DNA of 64,000 bases. Origin: Candidatus Enterovibrio altilux (GTDB lineage Bacteria; Pseudomonadota; Gammaproteobacteria; Enterobacterales; Vibrionaceae). Every line of letters starts with the position of its first letter. Positions within the stretch are counted from its first letter, which is position 1. Below, piece after piece: positions 41,868 to 53,505 of this stretch. The DNA lies in assembly GCF_002381345.1 (NCBI RefSeq), contig NZ_CP020660.1, forward strand, positions 248,001 to 312,000, read 5' to 3'. Below the pieces are notes generated by a model. That model had not been told where the DNA came from. It saw only the letters and a program-made list of their open reading frames with translations, and did not search any database. The position numbers and the translations under genes were made by a program.

Positions 41868-43292
41868 TTAATGAGTATACATAACAACACCAAGATCTTC
41901 TTCTTCACGGGTTTTCATGATCAACTCTGTTGGAGACACCACAACACGGAGATTAATGTCTTTTTCTGTGCGGATTAATTTACCACGAAGAGAATTTGTC
42001 AACACGTAAGTAATCTTCACATCAACGAATTGGCCGATTAAATCAACAGATCCTTCGAAGTTGACCACGCGGTTATTTTCGGTGCGACCTCGTAGTTCCA
42101 TAAGGTTTTTACGTGATGGCCCTTCAACCAGTATACGTTGTTCTGTACCTAACATTTGACGTGCAAAAATCATGGTTTGTGCATTCATTTGTTGCTGCAG
42201 CTTGTACAAACGTTCTCTCTTTACGTGCTTAGGGGTATCATCAGGCATATCAACTGCTGGTGTACCTGGACGTGGTGAATATACAAAGCTAAAGCTTATG
42301 TCGAAATTAATGTCGCGGATCAGCTGCATGGTTGCTTGGAAATCAGCATCTTCTTCACCAGGGAAGCCGACAATAAAGTCTGAGCTAATCGCAATATTTG
42401 GGCGAATTTTACGTAGCTCACGTATTTTAAATTTGTATTCAATAATAGTATACGGACGTTTCATCATGGCTAGAATACGATCTGAACCGCTTTGTACTGG
42501 TAAATGCAAATGGTTCACCAATTCAGGTATGTCACGGTACGCTTCGATGATGTCATCGGTAAATTCAATAGGGTGGCTCGTGGTATAGCGAATGCGATCA
42601 ATACCGTCGATCGCAGCTACATAACGCAGCAATTTAGCAAAAGAACAGATATCACCATCATGCATTTTACCTCGAAATGCATTTACATTTTGACCTAACA
42701 AATTAACTTCACGAATACCTTGCTCGGCAAGTTGAGTAATTTCAAAAAGCACATCATCCAATGGACGGCTAACTTCTTCACCTCTGGTGTAAGGCACTAC
42801 GCAGAATGTGCAGTACTTAGAACAACCTTCCATGATGGATACAAATGCTATTGGGCCTTGTGCACGGGGTTCTGGTAAGCTATCAAATTTTTCAAGCTCA
42901 GGGAATGAAATGTCCATCACTAGACTATGGTCTGCACTAGATTGCTTAATCATCCGCGGAAGACGATGCAGAGTTTGTGGGCCGAAGATAACATCAACAT
43001 AAGGTGCACGTTTACGGATGTGATCTCCTTCTTGCGTTGCCACACAGCCGCCAACACCAATGATTAATTCTGGTTTGTGCTCTTTCAACCTTCTCCAACG
43101 ACCTAATTGGTGGAATACTTTTTCCTGCGCTTTTTCCCTAATAGAACAAGTGTTAAGAAGCAGTACATCTGCCTCATTCGGATTTTCAGTCAACTCGTAA
43201 CCGCCAGTTACATTAAGCAGATCTGCCATTTTTGATGAATCGTATTCGTTCATCTGGCATCCCCAAGTTTTGATCAGCAATTTCTTTGCCAT
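41868..43292 (-). CDS. miaB: MiaB, tRNA-2-methylthio-N6-dimethylallyladenosine synthase
   Basis: 474 residues. The N-terminal UPF0004 domain has the cluster cysteines C12, C49 and C83; the radical-SAM motif CSKYCTFC places C157, C161 and C164 at the same numbers as I recall for E. coli MiaB; a TRAM domain (about 375-440) ends the protein. It adds the methylthio group to i6A37 in tRNAs reading UNN codons. It is divergent from ubiF, as in Vibrio, but 1.5 kb of relic DNA now separates them. Confidence 0.97.
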   Translation of the reverse strand: MAKKLLIKTWGCQMNEYDSSKMADLLNVTGGYELTENPNEADVLLLNTCSIREKAQEKVFHQLGRWRRLKEHKPELIIGVGGCVATQEGDHIRKRAPYVDVIFGPQTLHRLPRMIKQSSADHSLVMDISFPELEKFDSLPEPRAQGPIAFVSIMEGCSKYCTFCVVPYTRGEEVSRPLDDVLFEITQLAEQGIREVNLLGQNVNAFRGKMHDGDICSFAKLLRYVAAIDGIDRIRYTTSHPIEFTDDIIEAYRDIPELVNHLHLPVQSGSDRILAMMKRPYTIIEYKFKIRELRKIRPNIAISSDFIVGFPGEEDADFQATMQLIRDINFDISFSFVYSPRPGTPAVDMPDDTPKHVKRERLYKLQQQMNAQTMIFARQMLGTEQRILVEGPSRKNLMELRGRTENNRVVNFEGSVDLIGQFVDVKITYVLTNSLRGKLIRTEKDINLRVVVSPTELIMKTREEEDLGVVMYTH

Positions 43293-43539
43293 GTTACTAT
43301 TTACTCACATTGATGTTCCTATATCTTTCTACTTTGCAGGAAGGCAGCATTATGATATCTACTTATTTTGCTTCAGTCGAAAATACTTGTTCTATTTAAC
43401 GTTAACTTGTTATGTATATACTCATGATAATGATAAATTACATATTGTACTTCTTGAGATATTTTGTGTCCAGTTTACGTTCCCCTTAAATTCATTACCA
43501 AATTTTACACAAAAATGGCTTTATTTTCTGAATCAAAAA

Positions 43540-43618
43540 ATTAAATTATTAACCTACGTACTAAACAGTTAAGTTCACTTAAATATTCAAATCTATGAAT
43601 AATTTTCGCTATAAAACA
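43540..43618 (+). mobile_element. Left-end fragment of the IS5-family element
   Basis: About 80 bases: left-end sequence, then ATTCAAATCTATGAATAATT, the first codons of the transposase (MNNFRYKT). It is cut off by the next copy at 43619. Bases 43293-43539 show nothing recognised. Confidence 0.65.
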
Positions 43619-44774
43619 GCTTTGTTTCCTAATTCGAGTTCAGCTGGCAAATTTAACATGATTCACTATTAAACAATCACTTTTGTGTGAGTTATACCTG
43701 GTCTTGTCAGCTTATTTAATGCTTTTAGCAATGGCATCTCTTTCACTAATCTGAATTATGTGGTTCCTTAGGCTCGATGTCCCTCCCAGTAGTGTTTTAA
43801 CTCGAATGATTGCTGTCTCTGCTACAAAAAGTTTATGGTAACCGGCTTTATTTCCTAAAAAAGGGAACTCAATTTTCAATCAACGCTCTAAACAATTAGG
43901 CTCACTAACATTTTGGGTTGATAAAAAACTATTTAGCTATGGAATCACACTTAGCAGGATAATCATGGAAGACCTCATTTATTTCGTAACTTATCCCTTA
44001 CCATGGCCCTCATGATTAAATGCATATTTTTACTGCCATTAGGAGGGAGGTCTCCAAAGATTCATTAATTCTGTTTTTTAAAATTGCTATGCCATTGTCA
44101 TACCCTCACTATTCATATACCAGCAAGCTAGCTCAAACGGTTAACGTCGTATTTGAGGCTAAGAATAAAGGAATCCATCCAACTCTTAACCATTAATTGT
44201 ACGGTGTGCAAAGTCTACGGTAAAGGTAAATGAAAAATAAAAAAGTATTGTACTGATGGGAACCGGCCAGCCTGGCATAAATTGCATTTAATGATAGATA
44301 TCAATACGCATGAAATGATGATTGCTGAGCTAAGTGCATTGAATATAATTGACGGTAAAATACTAGCTAACTCGTTCAAACAGACCCGCCGAAGAATCAA
44401 TGAAATATCAGCCGATGGTGCTTACGAAACTAGACAATACTACGAAACCGTTCATATTAAACAAGCAATTCCACTCATTCCACCAAAAAAAGATGCATTT
44501 TTAAAAAATGAGGTCATTCGTATAATTTAACAATAAGTTATCAGTTATTGTACAGTTTAAATTAGCATAAAAAATGCGGCATGGCTAACATAAACGTTCC
44601 CTATTAAAGACGGCAATGTTTCCAGTAAAAAAGTTACTGGGAGGAACATTGAATCTAAGGGAACACAATGTTCAGCTTAGCGAAACCTACGTAATGATTA
44701 AAATCTTAAATAAACTCACTGAATTAGGTATGCCTAACACAAAAGCGATTGTCGAATAGCGAATTATATTGAGA
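43619..44774 (+). mobile_element. IS5-family (IS903-group) relic upstream of ubiF, two-right-end form
   Basis: Inverted right end at 43619 (GCTTTGTTTCCTAATTCGAG), constant junction near 43843, plus-strand transposase after it. The open piece 44282-44530 covers LMIDINTHEMMIAELSALNIIDGKILA, then EISADGAYETRQYYE and IPLIPPKKDAFL. The 3' part can be followed to a trace of MPNTKAIV (ATGCCTAACACAAAAGCGATTG) at 44730-44752. The extreme right end is lost 20 bases before the ubiF start. Confidence 0.82.
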
Positions 44775-44794
44775 AGGTTTAAAGAGATTGCGTT

Positions 44795-45955
44795 ATGAAA
44801 AAATTTGATATTATTGTTATTGGTGGTGGAATGATTGGCTCAGCTACAGCGCTAGGATTAGCAAAACAAGGTAAACGTGTTGCTATGGTAGAGCGACACG
44901 CTCCAATGCCTTTCTCTTCTGAACAACCCATGGATCTGCGCGTATCTGCCATTTCTCCATGCTCAGTTGCTTTGCTTAACTCGCTGAAAGTATGGGATGG
45001 TATTCTTGCAATGCGATTATGTCCTTACCGCCGATTAGAGACGTGGGAACATTCTAGTTGTCGGATTAAGTTTAATAGTGACAGCATAGGTTTAAGGGAG
45101 CTTGGTTTTATTGTTGAAAATCGCATATTGCAGCTCTCCCTGTGGGATGCTTGTGAAGATCAGGTAAGTTTAACCGTACTTTGTCCAAACAATTTTACAT
45201 CAATCCATTCGGATACTAAAGGTCATATTGTTGAACTTGATAATGGTGATACACTATATGGTTTGTTACTTGTTGGTGCTGATGGAGCAAATTCACGTGT
45301 TCGTGATTATGCTAAGATTGGTGTGACGGCTTGGGATTATCGTCAACATTGCATGCTAGTTAACGTGAAAACGGCGTTGCCTCAACAAGATATTACTTGG
45401 CAATGGTTCACACCAGATGGACCGCGTTCCTTCTTACCTTTGCAAGGGCATCATGGCTCTTTGGTTTGGTACGACAATCCATCTCGCATTAAACAACTTT
45501 GCGCAATGAAACCAGATATGTTGGGAAAAGAAATCTTCGCATCATTCCCTCCCGAATTGGGCGATATAGAAGTCGTTCAACAAGGTTCCTTTCCACTAAC
45601 TCGTCGTCATGCGCAACGCTACTATAGTGATGGTGTTGTAATACTCGGTGATGCATCGCACACCATAAATCCATTGGCGGGACAAGGTGTCAATCTTGGT
45701 TTTAAAGATGTCGATGCTTTTCTGAATGTAATTGTGGATGCAGGGGCGGAATGGGCAAATCAAGCTGTGCTTATCACATATGAACGAAAAAGAAAATTTG
45801 ATAATTTAATCATGCAAATAGGCCTGGATGTGCTTTATGGTGGCTTTAGCAATAACATTTTTCTGCTAAAACTACTGAGAAACGTAGGACTAAAATTTGC
45901 TGAAAATAGCGGACTAGTGAAAACTCAAGTCTTGAAATATGCACTGGGACTGTAG
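44795..45955 (+). CDS. ubiF: UbiF, 2-octaprenyl-3-methyl-6-methoxy-1,4-benzoquinol hydroxylase
   Basis: 386 residues of the UbiH/UbiF/UbiI flavoprotein family. FAD motifs are GGGMIG at 10-15, GADGANSRVR near 165 and LGDASHTINPLAGQG near 285. UbiF performs the C6 hydroxylation that completes the ubiquinone ring. The choice of UbiF over its paralogues rests on position divergent from miaB, as in Vibrio, and on a length near 390. The ATG is 20 bases after a relic with a GAGA stretch as a possible ribosome binding site. Confidence 0.87.
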   Translation: MKKFDIIVIGGGMIGSATALGLAKQGKRVAMVERHAPMPFSSEQPMDLRVSAISPCSVALLNSLKVWDGILAMRLCPYRRLETWEHSSCRIKFNSDSIGLRELGFIVENRILQLSLWDACEDQVSLTVLCPNNFTSIHSDTKGHIVELDNGDTLYGLLLVGADGANSRVRDYAKIGVTAWDYRQHCMLVNVKTALPQQDITWQWFTPDGPRSFLPLQGHHGSLVWYDNPSRIKQLCAMKPDMLGKEIFASFPPELGDIEVVQQGSFPLTRRHAQRYYSDGVVILGDASHTINPLAGQGVNLGFKDVDAFLNVIVDAGAEWANQAVLITYERKRKFDNLIMQIGLDVLYGGFSNNIFLLKLLRNVGLKFAENSGLVKTQVLKYALGL

Positions 45956-45969
45956 GTCACTCGAAAATT

Positions 45970-46261
45970 TATTTTTTTTAAGCAGATAATTTAGTCATAA
46001 GTTTACACTCTAAACAGCTAGGTTCACTTAAATATTCAGGTCTATAGACAAGCTTCGTTACAGCACAACCCACTGGAAGCAATATAATCAAATTTTAAAT
46101 TCATCATGCTTCACTAATGTTTTAGGTTAATGAAAAAGCCATTCAACTATGTAAGTAAATGAAATGTAATAATCGTGGGAAACTTAGTATATTGAATTAC
46201 TTGCCATTGCGACGGTTCTCATGATCAAATACGCATTTTCAATATTATTGAGAGGTTTGTA
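45970..46261 (+). mobile_element. 5' fragment of the IS5-family element
   Basis: Left end and first ~90 codons of a plus-strand transposase (ATTCAGGTCTATAGACAAGC, then traces of the first regions to IKYAFSILLRGL), cut off at 46262 by a copy inserted in the opposite direction. Confidence 0.68.
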
Positions 46262-47135
46262 GGCTTCGTTTTTTAATGTAAGTTCAGATAACAAATCCTA
46301 AGATGATTCACTGTTAGGCAAGAGCTTACATTTTAGGCATACTTAGTTCTGCCAGCCTATTTAACGCTTTTACCATGACTGAGGTTTCGTTAATCTAGGT
46401 ATTGTAACTCCTTAGGTTCAATGTCCTCCCAAGCAATTTTTTTAATTCTAAATTTTGCTGTCTTTTATAAAAATTTTTTATGGTAACTATACCTCACTCC
46501 CTAAAAATTGCTCCTTTTCTTGGGGGGAATGAGTGGCATCGCTCATTTAATACGAACGGTTTCATCATATTATCTTATGTCGCAAGCACTATCGTATGAT
46601 ATTTCATTGATACTTCGGCAGGTATGTTTGAACAAATTAGATTGCCTTACACCGTCAATTACATTTGATGCACTTAACTCAGCAGTAATGATCCCATGCA
46701 CATTTATATCTACCTCTAAATGTAACTTACGCTAGACTTAATAGCTAAGTGCTAAATGGTTCCTTTAGTCTTCGTCTTGAACACAACGTTAACCTTTTCA
46801 ACTTACTTGGTAATGCATGAATTAATAAGAGAATAATAACGGCAGTTGAACAAGTTTCAAAAATAGAATTAATTAATCCTTGCAGATCTCTCAATGGCAT
46901 TGAAAATACGTATTAAATCATAAGAGCAGTCATAATGATTAAGTCATTCAACACACTAAGTCTCCCACGGTTACTAAGCTTAATTTGATTCCATAGCAGA
47001 ATGACTTCTTCATCAATCTAGAATGTTAATGAGCCACGATGAATTAAAGCTTTATTACACACTGCTTCCAGTTCATTGTTCGTAATGAGGCTTGTCCATA
47101 GACCTAAATATTTAAAGACCAACGCTGAGTTAGTG
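46262..47135 (-). mobile_element. IS5-family (IS903-group) relic, simple form, inserted in an older copy
   Basis: Starts with an inverted right end (GGCTTCGTTTTTTAATG) and has a minus-strand transposase degraded beyond open frames over 75 codons. Its N-terminal end is near 47000-47130 (a TNSALVFKYLGLWTSLI shadow in one frame). The left end is lost near nhaA. It interrupts the plus-strand fragment at 45970-46261. Confidence 0.7.
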
Positions 47136-47147
47136 GATACAAGGCCA

Positions 47148-48326
47148 TTAATAATCAATACTAATTTTTTTTTCCTCCACTTGGTTAAACTTTGGCAATA
47201 CCACATTAAGCAAAGCGCAGCCAGCTAAAGCCGACACAGCTGAACCAATTAAGATACCCAGGCGCGAGAGCGTAATGTAGCTTTGATCCACCCCAACAAA
47301 CGCCAGTGACGAAATAAAAATAGACATTGTAAAACCAATACCACATAATAAAGATACTGCAAATACCTGCTTAAAGTTGACGTTCTCTGGTAAACGAACA
47401 ATGCCCATTTTTACAGAAACCCAACTAAATGTGAAAATACCCAATGGCTTACCAATAATTAGCCCAAGGGCAATCCCCAACGGTAATGCATCCATTAGGC
47501 TTTCCAAGGAAATACCTTCAAGTGAAACTCCTGCATTAACAAAAGCGAACACCGGCAAGATTAAGAAAGCCACATACGGGTGAATAACATGCTCAAGAGT
47601 TTTCAATGGCGACTGACTATTTTGCCCTCCATTAAGAGGAATAGCAAAGCCAAGGATAATACCTGCAAGTGTTGCGTGAACACCTGATTTCAGTACACTA
47701 AACCAAAGAATCGCACCAACTAACATGTACCACCTTACCCTAACCACATTCTTACTATGCATTAAAAATAGTGCCATAGTAGAAAGAAAAGCAGCGATCA
47801 GTGCAGTCACCGATAAATCACTACTATAAAAGAACGCAATAATTACGGTCACACCCAAATCATCGATAATTGCAAGCGCAAGCAAAAAAACTTTTAATAA
47901 AAGAGGAACACGCTTACCCAGAAGAGCCATGATACCCAGAGCAAATGCAATATCCGTTGCAGCTGGAATGGCCCAACCACTTGCCGTCACAGAATCACCA
48001 GCATTGTACGCTAAATAAATAAGCGCTGGGGCTAACATACCACCAATAGCAGCGATCGTAGGAAAAAGTAATTTTTCTTTAGTGTTGAGGGCGCCTTCAA
48101 TTAATTCGCGCTTAACTTCAAGTCCAATTAAGAGAAAAAAAATTGCCATCAGACCTTCATTCACCCAGTGCTCAATATAAATACCAGCAACATAGCTATG
48201 AAGTACGCTTTCATAAACAGACTGCAGGGGTGAATTTGCTATGAAAATTGCTAGAATCGCAGCAACGATTAATACTAGACTACCGGCTGATTCCATCTTC
48301 ATAAACTGACGTATAGCATCAGTCAT
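47148..48326 (-). CDS. nhaA: NhaA, Na+/H+ antiporter
   Basis: 392 residues with about twelve transmembrane helices. The functional residues are present: D125 in [10 protein letters not shown] and the D155-D156 pair in AIIDDLG, equivalent to the D133 and D163/D164 of E. coli, the SGVHATLAG His and the lysine in IIGKPLG. NhaA exports Na+ in exchange for protons and keeps cell sodium low at alkaline pH. No NhaR regulator gene is next to it. Relics lie on both sides. Confidence 0.96.
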   Translation of the reverse strand: MTDAIRQFMKMESAGSLVLIVAAILAIFIANSPLQSVYESVLHSYVAGIYIEHWVNEGLMAIFFLLIGLEVKRELIEGALNTKEKLLFPTIAAIGGMLAPALIYLAYNAGDSVTASGWAIPAATDIAFALGIMALLGKRVPLLLKVFLLALAIIDDLGVTVIIAFFYSSDLSVTALIAAFLSTMALFLMHSKNVVRVRWYMLVGAILWFSVLKSGVHATLAGIILGFAIPLNGGQNSQSPLKTLEHVIHPYVAFLILPVFAFVNAGVSLEGISLESLMDALPLGIALGLIIGKPLGIFTFSWVSVKMGIVRLPENVNFKQVFAVSLLCGIGFTMSIFISSLAFVGVDQSYITLSRLGILIGSAVSALAGCALLNVVLPKFNQVEEKKISIDY

Positions 48327-48429
48327 CTAAAGCACTCCATTAAAATAGTTATTCGATAATAATGTAGGCTTCACAGGTTATGCACTCCATCGGTCACTTT
48401 TATATAAAACTTTTAATTTTCCGTGATTA

Positions 48430-48705
48430 ATATTATAGTTAGCATTAATGTTAACTGTCGTTTTATCGCACACAAAAATGATAAAAAGTACGGCATTGAT
48501 TTTGGTGAATACTAACCCTACCATTGTCAAACATGTTGACGAACCTTAGAGCTTTAATATACACACACAGTGTGTCAGACGTGACATAAAAGAACAAATT
48601 ATTAAATTTATTCTTAATCACTCCAATGCCATAATTCCTCTTGAATGTTACGAGTCAGCATTAATGCAGTTGTTCAAATTTTAAAAAACTAGAACTTCGT
48701 AGCAT
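48430..48705 (+). mobile_element. Second IS1-like relic (InsA region)
   Basis: The stretch from TTAGCATTAATGTTAACTGTCG to ATTAATGCAGTTGTTC follows, base by base, the InsA-like gene at 40165-40430 (ACCATTAATGTTAAATGTCG ... GTTAATGCGGTAGTTC) but with many stops and small indels. So this is an older, more decayed copy of the same element. No InsB is recognised. Confidence 0.65.
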
Positions 48706-48919
48706 AACTATTCTCCCTCTTGGCGTATAGGAAGTAGTGCTTACCTACAAAGTGAATAAGCATTAGTCTTACGCGAGTAGCAAAAAAACTGTATTGGCTT
48801 TGGTATGCATTAGAATCTAAATAGAAGAAGATCATTACTCATGTCTTTGGTTGTCGTAAAAGCACAACATCCAACATGCTTTGTAAGCATTTATTGAAAT
48901 CAAAATTACATTCTGGTGC

Positions 48920-50107
48920 ACAGATAGTTTTAATGTGTACGAGATGCTTTCCAATCTTATTTAACACTTTTATCATTGTGTAGATTTCGCTAATCTGAGT
49001 TGTGTGATTCCTTAGGTTCAACGTTCCTACCAATAATTTTTCATTTGAACCATTACTGTCTCTTCTAAGAAACTTTTGTGGTAACCGACTTTATTTCCTA
49101 AATCAGAGACTAAATTTTCAATCAACACTCTAAATAATTAGGCTCACTTAAATATTAAGGTCTATGAATAATCTTCGCTGCAAAACAACTAACTGGTAGC
49201 AGTATAATCAAACTTTAGTCAACCGTGGCTCATTAATATTTTGGATTGATAACGAAGCTATTCAGCTATGGAATCAAGCTAAGCAGGGTAATCATGGGAG
49301 ACCTCGTTTATTTAGCAACTTAGCAATTACAACGGCCTGCATGGTTATAATGTATATTTTCGAGGCCATGGAGAAGTACGCAAAGATTCATTAATTTTGT
49401 TTTCAAATTTATTCAACTACCATTGTTATGCTCTCACTATTCATGCATTAGCAAGCGCGCCATAACGGTTAATGTCGCGTTCAAGACGAAGAATAAAGAA
49501 AGCATAAGCACTTAGCCACAGATTCTACGGAACTCAAAATCTGTGATGAAGACGAATGGAAAGCAAAAAAGCATAGTACTGATAGAAAACAGCGAGTCTG
49601 ACGCAAGTTACATTTAGTGTAGATATAAATACGCATGAAATCATTGCTATTGAGTTAAGTACGACCTAGCTTACTCAAACAGACCCGCCGAAAAGTCAAT
49701 AAAATATCAGCCGATGGCGCTTCTTACGACACCTGACAATGTTACGAAATCATCCGGATTAAACGAGCGGTTCCACTCATACCACCAAGAAAAGAGCCAT
49801 TTTTAAAAGTAAGGTCACCCACATTATTTAGTAATCAGTTACCAAAAGTTATACGGTTCCAATCAGCATCGAAAACGAAGCATGATTACCATAAACGCTC
49901 TCTATCAGGGACGACAATGTTTCAAGTTAAAATACTACTGGAAGGGACATTTAGCTTAAGAGATCTTAATCCTCAAATTAGCGAAACTGACGCCACGATC
50001 AAAACGTTAAATAAACTGACAGAGATAGGTATGATTAACATAAAAACCATTATTTAATCGTTAATCATGTTAAAATTTGTTATCTGAACTAGCATTAGGA
50101 AACAAAG
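48920..50107 (+). mobile_element. IS5-family (IS903-group) relic between nhaA and the DUF2066 gene, two-right-end form
   Basis: An eroded inverted right-end fragment (from about 48920), constant junction near 49087, left end, then a plus-strand transposase. Its N-terminal motifs (ATGAATAATCTTCGC near 49164; IDNEAIQLWNQAKQGNHGRP) are well preserved, but frame is lost after the SRPHYSC-type region. It ends ATTAGGAAACAAAGC at 50107. Bases 50108-50299 show nothing. Confidence 0.8.
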
Positions 50108-50299
50108 CTTGTAATGTCATGAATACATGACCCTCAAGATCAATGGAAATGCACGATAAACTGATTAGTACATTCATTAAACGTAAATATTATTTGTAAA
50201 CTACAATTAATTTATTAAATACATCCTAAAAAATAGACTCAATTAAGTCTACTCGGTTTGTTTATTGTTTACCTATCCAATCCAAAATGAGAATGAAGA

Positions 50300-51466
50300 C
50301 TACCCATTCCACTTGTACCGCAATGCTGGTTCAACTTCAACGCTTGGTGTACTAATTACTGGTGCAACTGTCATTGTGTCATTATCGCTGATAATATTGT
50401 TAACATCAACTTGAGTCTGAACCTCTAGTTCAGTTGTTAAATCTAGCACTTTAGATGCGCTAACATCAAGCATACATTCCTCAGAATTTATCGTTGCCTC
50501 AATGCGACGGTCTGACACCATCTCATTGTGAAATACCTCTTTTGACGCCAACAGGCTAATTCTAAACGTTGCCATGTCTCCTACCAAAGACTCTAAACGC
50601 AATGCAGCCACTGACGTTAATTTTTTTAACGTACGCTCAGCAGCAAAAAAATCTTTTGCGGAATTCAAGCCTGAAATATTCAATTGTTTTGTGCCAGTGC
50701 CATCCACACCAAGTGTTACGCCCAATCGTTGGGCGTAAAAATTTGAAATATCATTGACCATGGTAGCAAATGCTACCGCTGGCGCTCCTGACGCATGACC
50801 TTCTATCAAAGTATCATTATCCATACTTGTGACGTTAGGAAGCAGTTTCCAGTTCACTTGATTACCATGGACTTTCACCACTGTAATACCTGACGGCTTG
50901 TAACGCATACTCGCTTCCAAAATTGGACTCATAAATCCTACCCATAGGTCAATAATAGAAATCGCTACAACATCATCAAAATCACCCACGGGTATTAAGA
51001 TCGGTAAGCCTCGACGAGCAGCATGTTCTTTTAACTTGTTGAGCAATGGTGAGCCTGATTTTTTCCACACAATATTTCGCGAAGATGCATTGTCTTCCAC
51101 TATCCAAAACAGAACTTCTGGACGCGGTAATCCCCAATATGTAACTTGAGCTTGAGTTAATAGCATACGGATTTTGATATCGTCAAAACCAAGAACAAGA
51201 CTACGTTGCTCGCCATGATGACCATACCCAAGTTGTGTGATGTACTGACTAACCATAGGCAATGCTTTTTGAATAACAATATTTTCATCGATTTTTGATT
51301 GTCCAGATACTTTAACCAGCACATCAATAAATGCCTTTTCCTTTGCTAACTTTTCTGTGGCAGAACTGCTATCATCTAGCACTATTTCCGAATTAAAGAT
51401 TGAAGCAGCAATAACACTTGTTTGACCAATTAACAGTACAAGAGCTAAAAAAAAGATTCGTAACAT
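50300..51466 (-). CDS. DUF2066 domain-containing exported protein
   Basis: 388 residues with a Sec signal peptide (about 1-21, ending VIAAS). The DUF2066 region (about 22-320) has ATEKLAKEKAFIDVLVKVSGQ, a YWGLPRPEVLFWIVEDN stretch, AARRGLPILIPVGDFDD and the APAVAFATMVNDISNFYAQRL helix. The family (PF09839) has no assigned function; members are exported and often sit near purM, hda or perM genes in gammaproteobacteria (from memory). Complete, no frameshift. The C-terminal 70 residues are variable. Confidence 0.83.
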   Translation of the reverse strand: MLRIFFLALVLLIGQTSVIAASIFNSEIVLDDSSSATEKLAKEKAFIDVLVKVSGQSKIDENIVIQKALPMVSQYITQLGYGHHGEQRSLVLGFDDIKIRMLLTQAQVTYWGLPRPEVLFWIVEDNASSRNIVWKKSGSPLLNKLKEHAARRGLPILIPVGDFDDVVAISIIDLWVGFMSPILEASMRYKPSGITVVKVHGNQVNWKLLPNVTSMDNDTLIEGHASGAPAVAFATMVNDISNFYAQRLGVTLGVDGTGTKQLNISGLNSAKDFFAAERTLKKLTSVAALRLESLVGDMATFRISLLASKEVFHNEMVSDRRIEATINSEECMLDVSASKVLDLTTELEVQTQVDVNNIISDNDTMTVAPVISTPSVEVEPALRYKWNG

Positions 51467-51558
51467 AACTATGCCGGATCACTCCATTATTAAATGTTGA
51501 TCATAAGATGAAGCCTAGGATGCAGCAATGGAAAGATATAAAAATGACGCCATGTAGC

Positions 51559-52806
51559 GGTTTTGTTTCCTCATTCAAGTTCAAATAATAAATCCCAACA
51601 TGGCTCACTATTAGACAATCGCTTTCATGTTATGTATACTTAATTTTATTATTTCCTTAATGTTTTTATCATGCTGTCGATTTAACTAATCTAAGTTGAT
51701 TAATTTTTTAGTCACAATGTTCCTACCAGTCGTTTTTTAACTCGAATCATTGCTATTTCTGCTAAGAAACATTTATGGTAACCGGCTTTATTGCCTAAAT
51801 AAAGGAACTAAATTTTCAATCAACACTCTAAACAATTAAGCTCACTTCAATATTCAAGCCTATGAATAAGTTTCGCTACAGAACGACTAGCTGGCAGCAG
51901 TAACATGAAGCTTTGCTCAATAGTGGTTCACTAACATTGTGGATTGATAAAAAAGTTATTCAGTTATGAAATCAAACTAAGCAGAGCAATCATGGCAGAC
52001 CTCATTTATTTAGCGACTTAGCCATTGCTGCGACCATCATGATTAAATGCGTGTTTGCAATACCATTGAGAAGTCTACCAGGATTCATTAATTCTGTTTT
52101 CAAACTTATTCAACTGCCATTGTCATGCTCTCACTATTAATGCATGCGCAAACAAGCCAAAACAGTTAACGTCGCATTCAAAACGAAGAATAAAGAAAGC
52201 ATACAGCACTTAGCTATTGATTTTACGGAGGATGAAATTCTACGGTGAAGGAAAATGGAGAACAAAAAGCATGGTACTAATGGGAAACAACGTGTCTGGT
52301 GAAAGTTACATTTAGCGATAGAGATAAATACGCATGAGATCATTACCGCCGAGTTAAGTGCATCAAGTATGACTGACGATGCGATACTACCTAACTTGCT
52401 CAAACAGACCAGCAAAAATCAATGCAATATCAAGCAATAGAGCTTAAGATACTAAATAATATTACGACACCATTCGTACAAAAAAAGAAGCAACTTTTTA
52501 GAAATGCAATCATCCACGTAACTTAGCGGTTAGTTACCAAAGTTATAAGATTCAAATCAGTATTGAAAAATGTATGATGGTTACCATAGATGTTTCCTAT
52601 CAAATACTACAATGTTTCAAGTTCAAAAACTACTAGTATAGTACTATTAAATCTAAGAGATTAAAACATCTACATTAGCGAAACCTACGCCATGATAACG
52701 ACATTAAATAAACTAGCAGGACTAGATATGCCTAACATAAAAGTGCTTGTTGAATAATTCATTATCCTAGTATTTGCTATTTGAGCCCGTATTATGAAGC
52801 AAACCT
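51559..52806 (+). mobile_element. IS5-family (IS903-group) relic between the DUF2066 gene and the tRNA pair, two-right-end form
   Basis: Inverted right end at 51559 (GGTTTTGTTTCC), constant junction near 51783, left end, then plus-strand transposase (ATGAATAAGTTTCGC near 51861, later AIEINTHEIITAELSASSMTDD out of one frame), decayed E-motif region, MPNIKVLVE trace and right end near 52806. Bases 51467-51558 and 52807-52932 show nothing else. Confidence 0.8.
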
Positions 52807-52932
52807 TCACAATTATTTTGTTTAATTTAATTTTTAGTTGAATAACTTCTTCATAAATCCATACTGTCAGTGAGTCACTAATTGATTCAGTTACATGTTT
52901 GTTTAGAGCATAAATTAAATGGTTACAAGTCA

Positions 52933-53024
52933 TGGCGGTGAAGGAGGGATTCGAACCCTCGATACGAGATAAACCATATACTCCCTTAGCAGGGGAGCGC
53001 CTTCAACCTCTCGGCCACCTCACC
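52933..53024 (-). tRNA. tRNA-Ser (anticodon GCT)
   Basis: 92 bases with the long variable arm expected of tRNA-Ser and an encoded CCA. Acceptor GGTGAGG pairs with CTTCACC. The anticodon loop CTGCTAA is in stem CTCCC/GGGAG. The T loop is TTCGAAT. Anticodon GCT reads AGC/AGU. It follows the tRNA-Arg and csrA on the same strand, the usual csrA-tRNA neighbourhood of enteric and Vibrio genomes. Confidence 0.96.
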
Positions 53025-53070
53025 ACACATTTGATACAATAACAAGTCCAAAAGCTCATTACATTTAACA

Positions 53071-53147
53071 TGGTGCGCATGGAAGGATTCGAACCTCCGA
53101 CCGTCTGGTTCGTAGCCAGATACTCTATCCAACTGAGCTACACGCGC
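53071..53147 (-). tRNA. tRNA-Arg (anticodon ACG)
   Basis: 77 bases including CCA. Acceptor GCGCGTG pairs with CATGCGC. The D arm is AGCTC, the anticodon loop CTACGAA is in stem TCTGG/CCAGA, and the T loop is TTCGAAT. The A34 would be edited to inosine to read CGU, CGC and CGA. It is 46 bases upstream of the tRNA-Ser on the same strand. Confidence 0.96.
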
Positions 53148-53459
53148 AGATATCTTTTCACTAAAATAAACTCATTGATTCTCATTACTAACCATCGATA
53201 AATAATAGTAATGTAGGAAGACTTGAGCACTAAATACAGATAAACATTATGCTTCCTTCTAAGAAGAGTATTCTAGTACTTTTTCTACTTTTTCACAATC
53301 TTCTATATTTAAATATTACTGTGAGCCGTGAATATGTCAAACACTTTATCTGTAAAAATATATCCTCATAATGTGTTTGCACACTTATTCAGCACTACAA
53401 GATGTATATTCGTAAAAATCACCTCAATTACTTTTGACATACACCATTTAAAAAAAGCA
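53148..53459. other. Non-coding stretch between tRNA-Arg and csrA terminator
   Basis: 312 bases without recognised gene. It should hold the promoter for the two tRNAs on the minus strand, but I see no convincing -35/-10 pair. Confidence 0.5.
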
Positions 53460-53492
53460 CAAAGGCCGATAAAAACCATCGGCCTTCAAAAA
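53460..53492 (-). terminator. Rho-independent terminator of csrA
   Basis: Nine-base-pair GC-rich stem AAGGCCGAT/ATCGGCCTT with a 7-base loop, followed on the minus strand by TGTGCTTTTTTT. It starts about 20 bases after the csrA stop. On the plus strand an A/T tract also follows the stem, so it may act in both directions. Confidence 0.82.
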
Positions 53493-53505
53493 ATTTTTAA
53501 TGCGT

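Noticed and set aside
41868-43292. Plus-strand open frames at 42172-42588, 42504-42698 and 42808-43002
   Set aside because: They lie inside miaB on the opposite strand, have no ribosome binding site or recognisable motif, and are shadows of a strongly conserved gene.
52685-52933. An 82-codon minus-strand open frame next to the tRNA-Ser
   Set aside because: It covers the right end of a relic and touches the tRNA; no motif is present.
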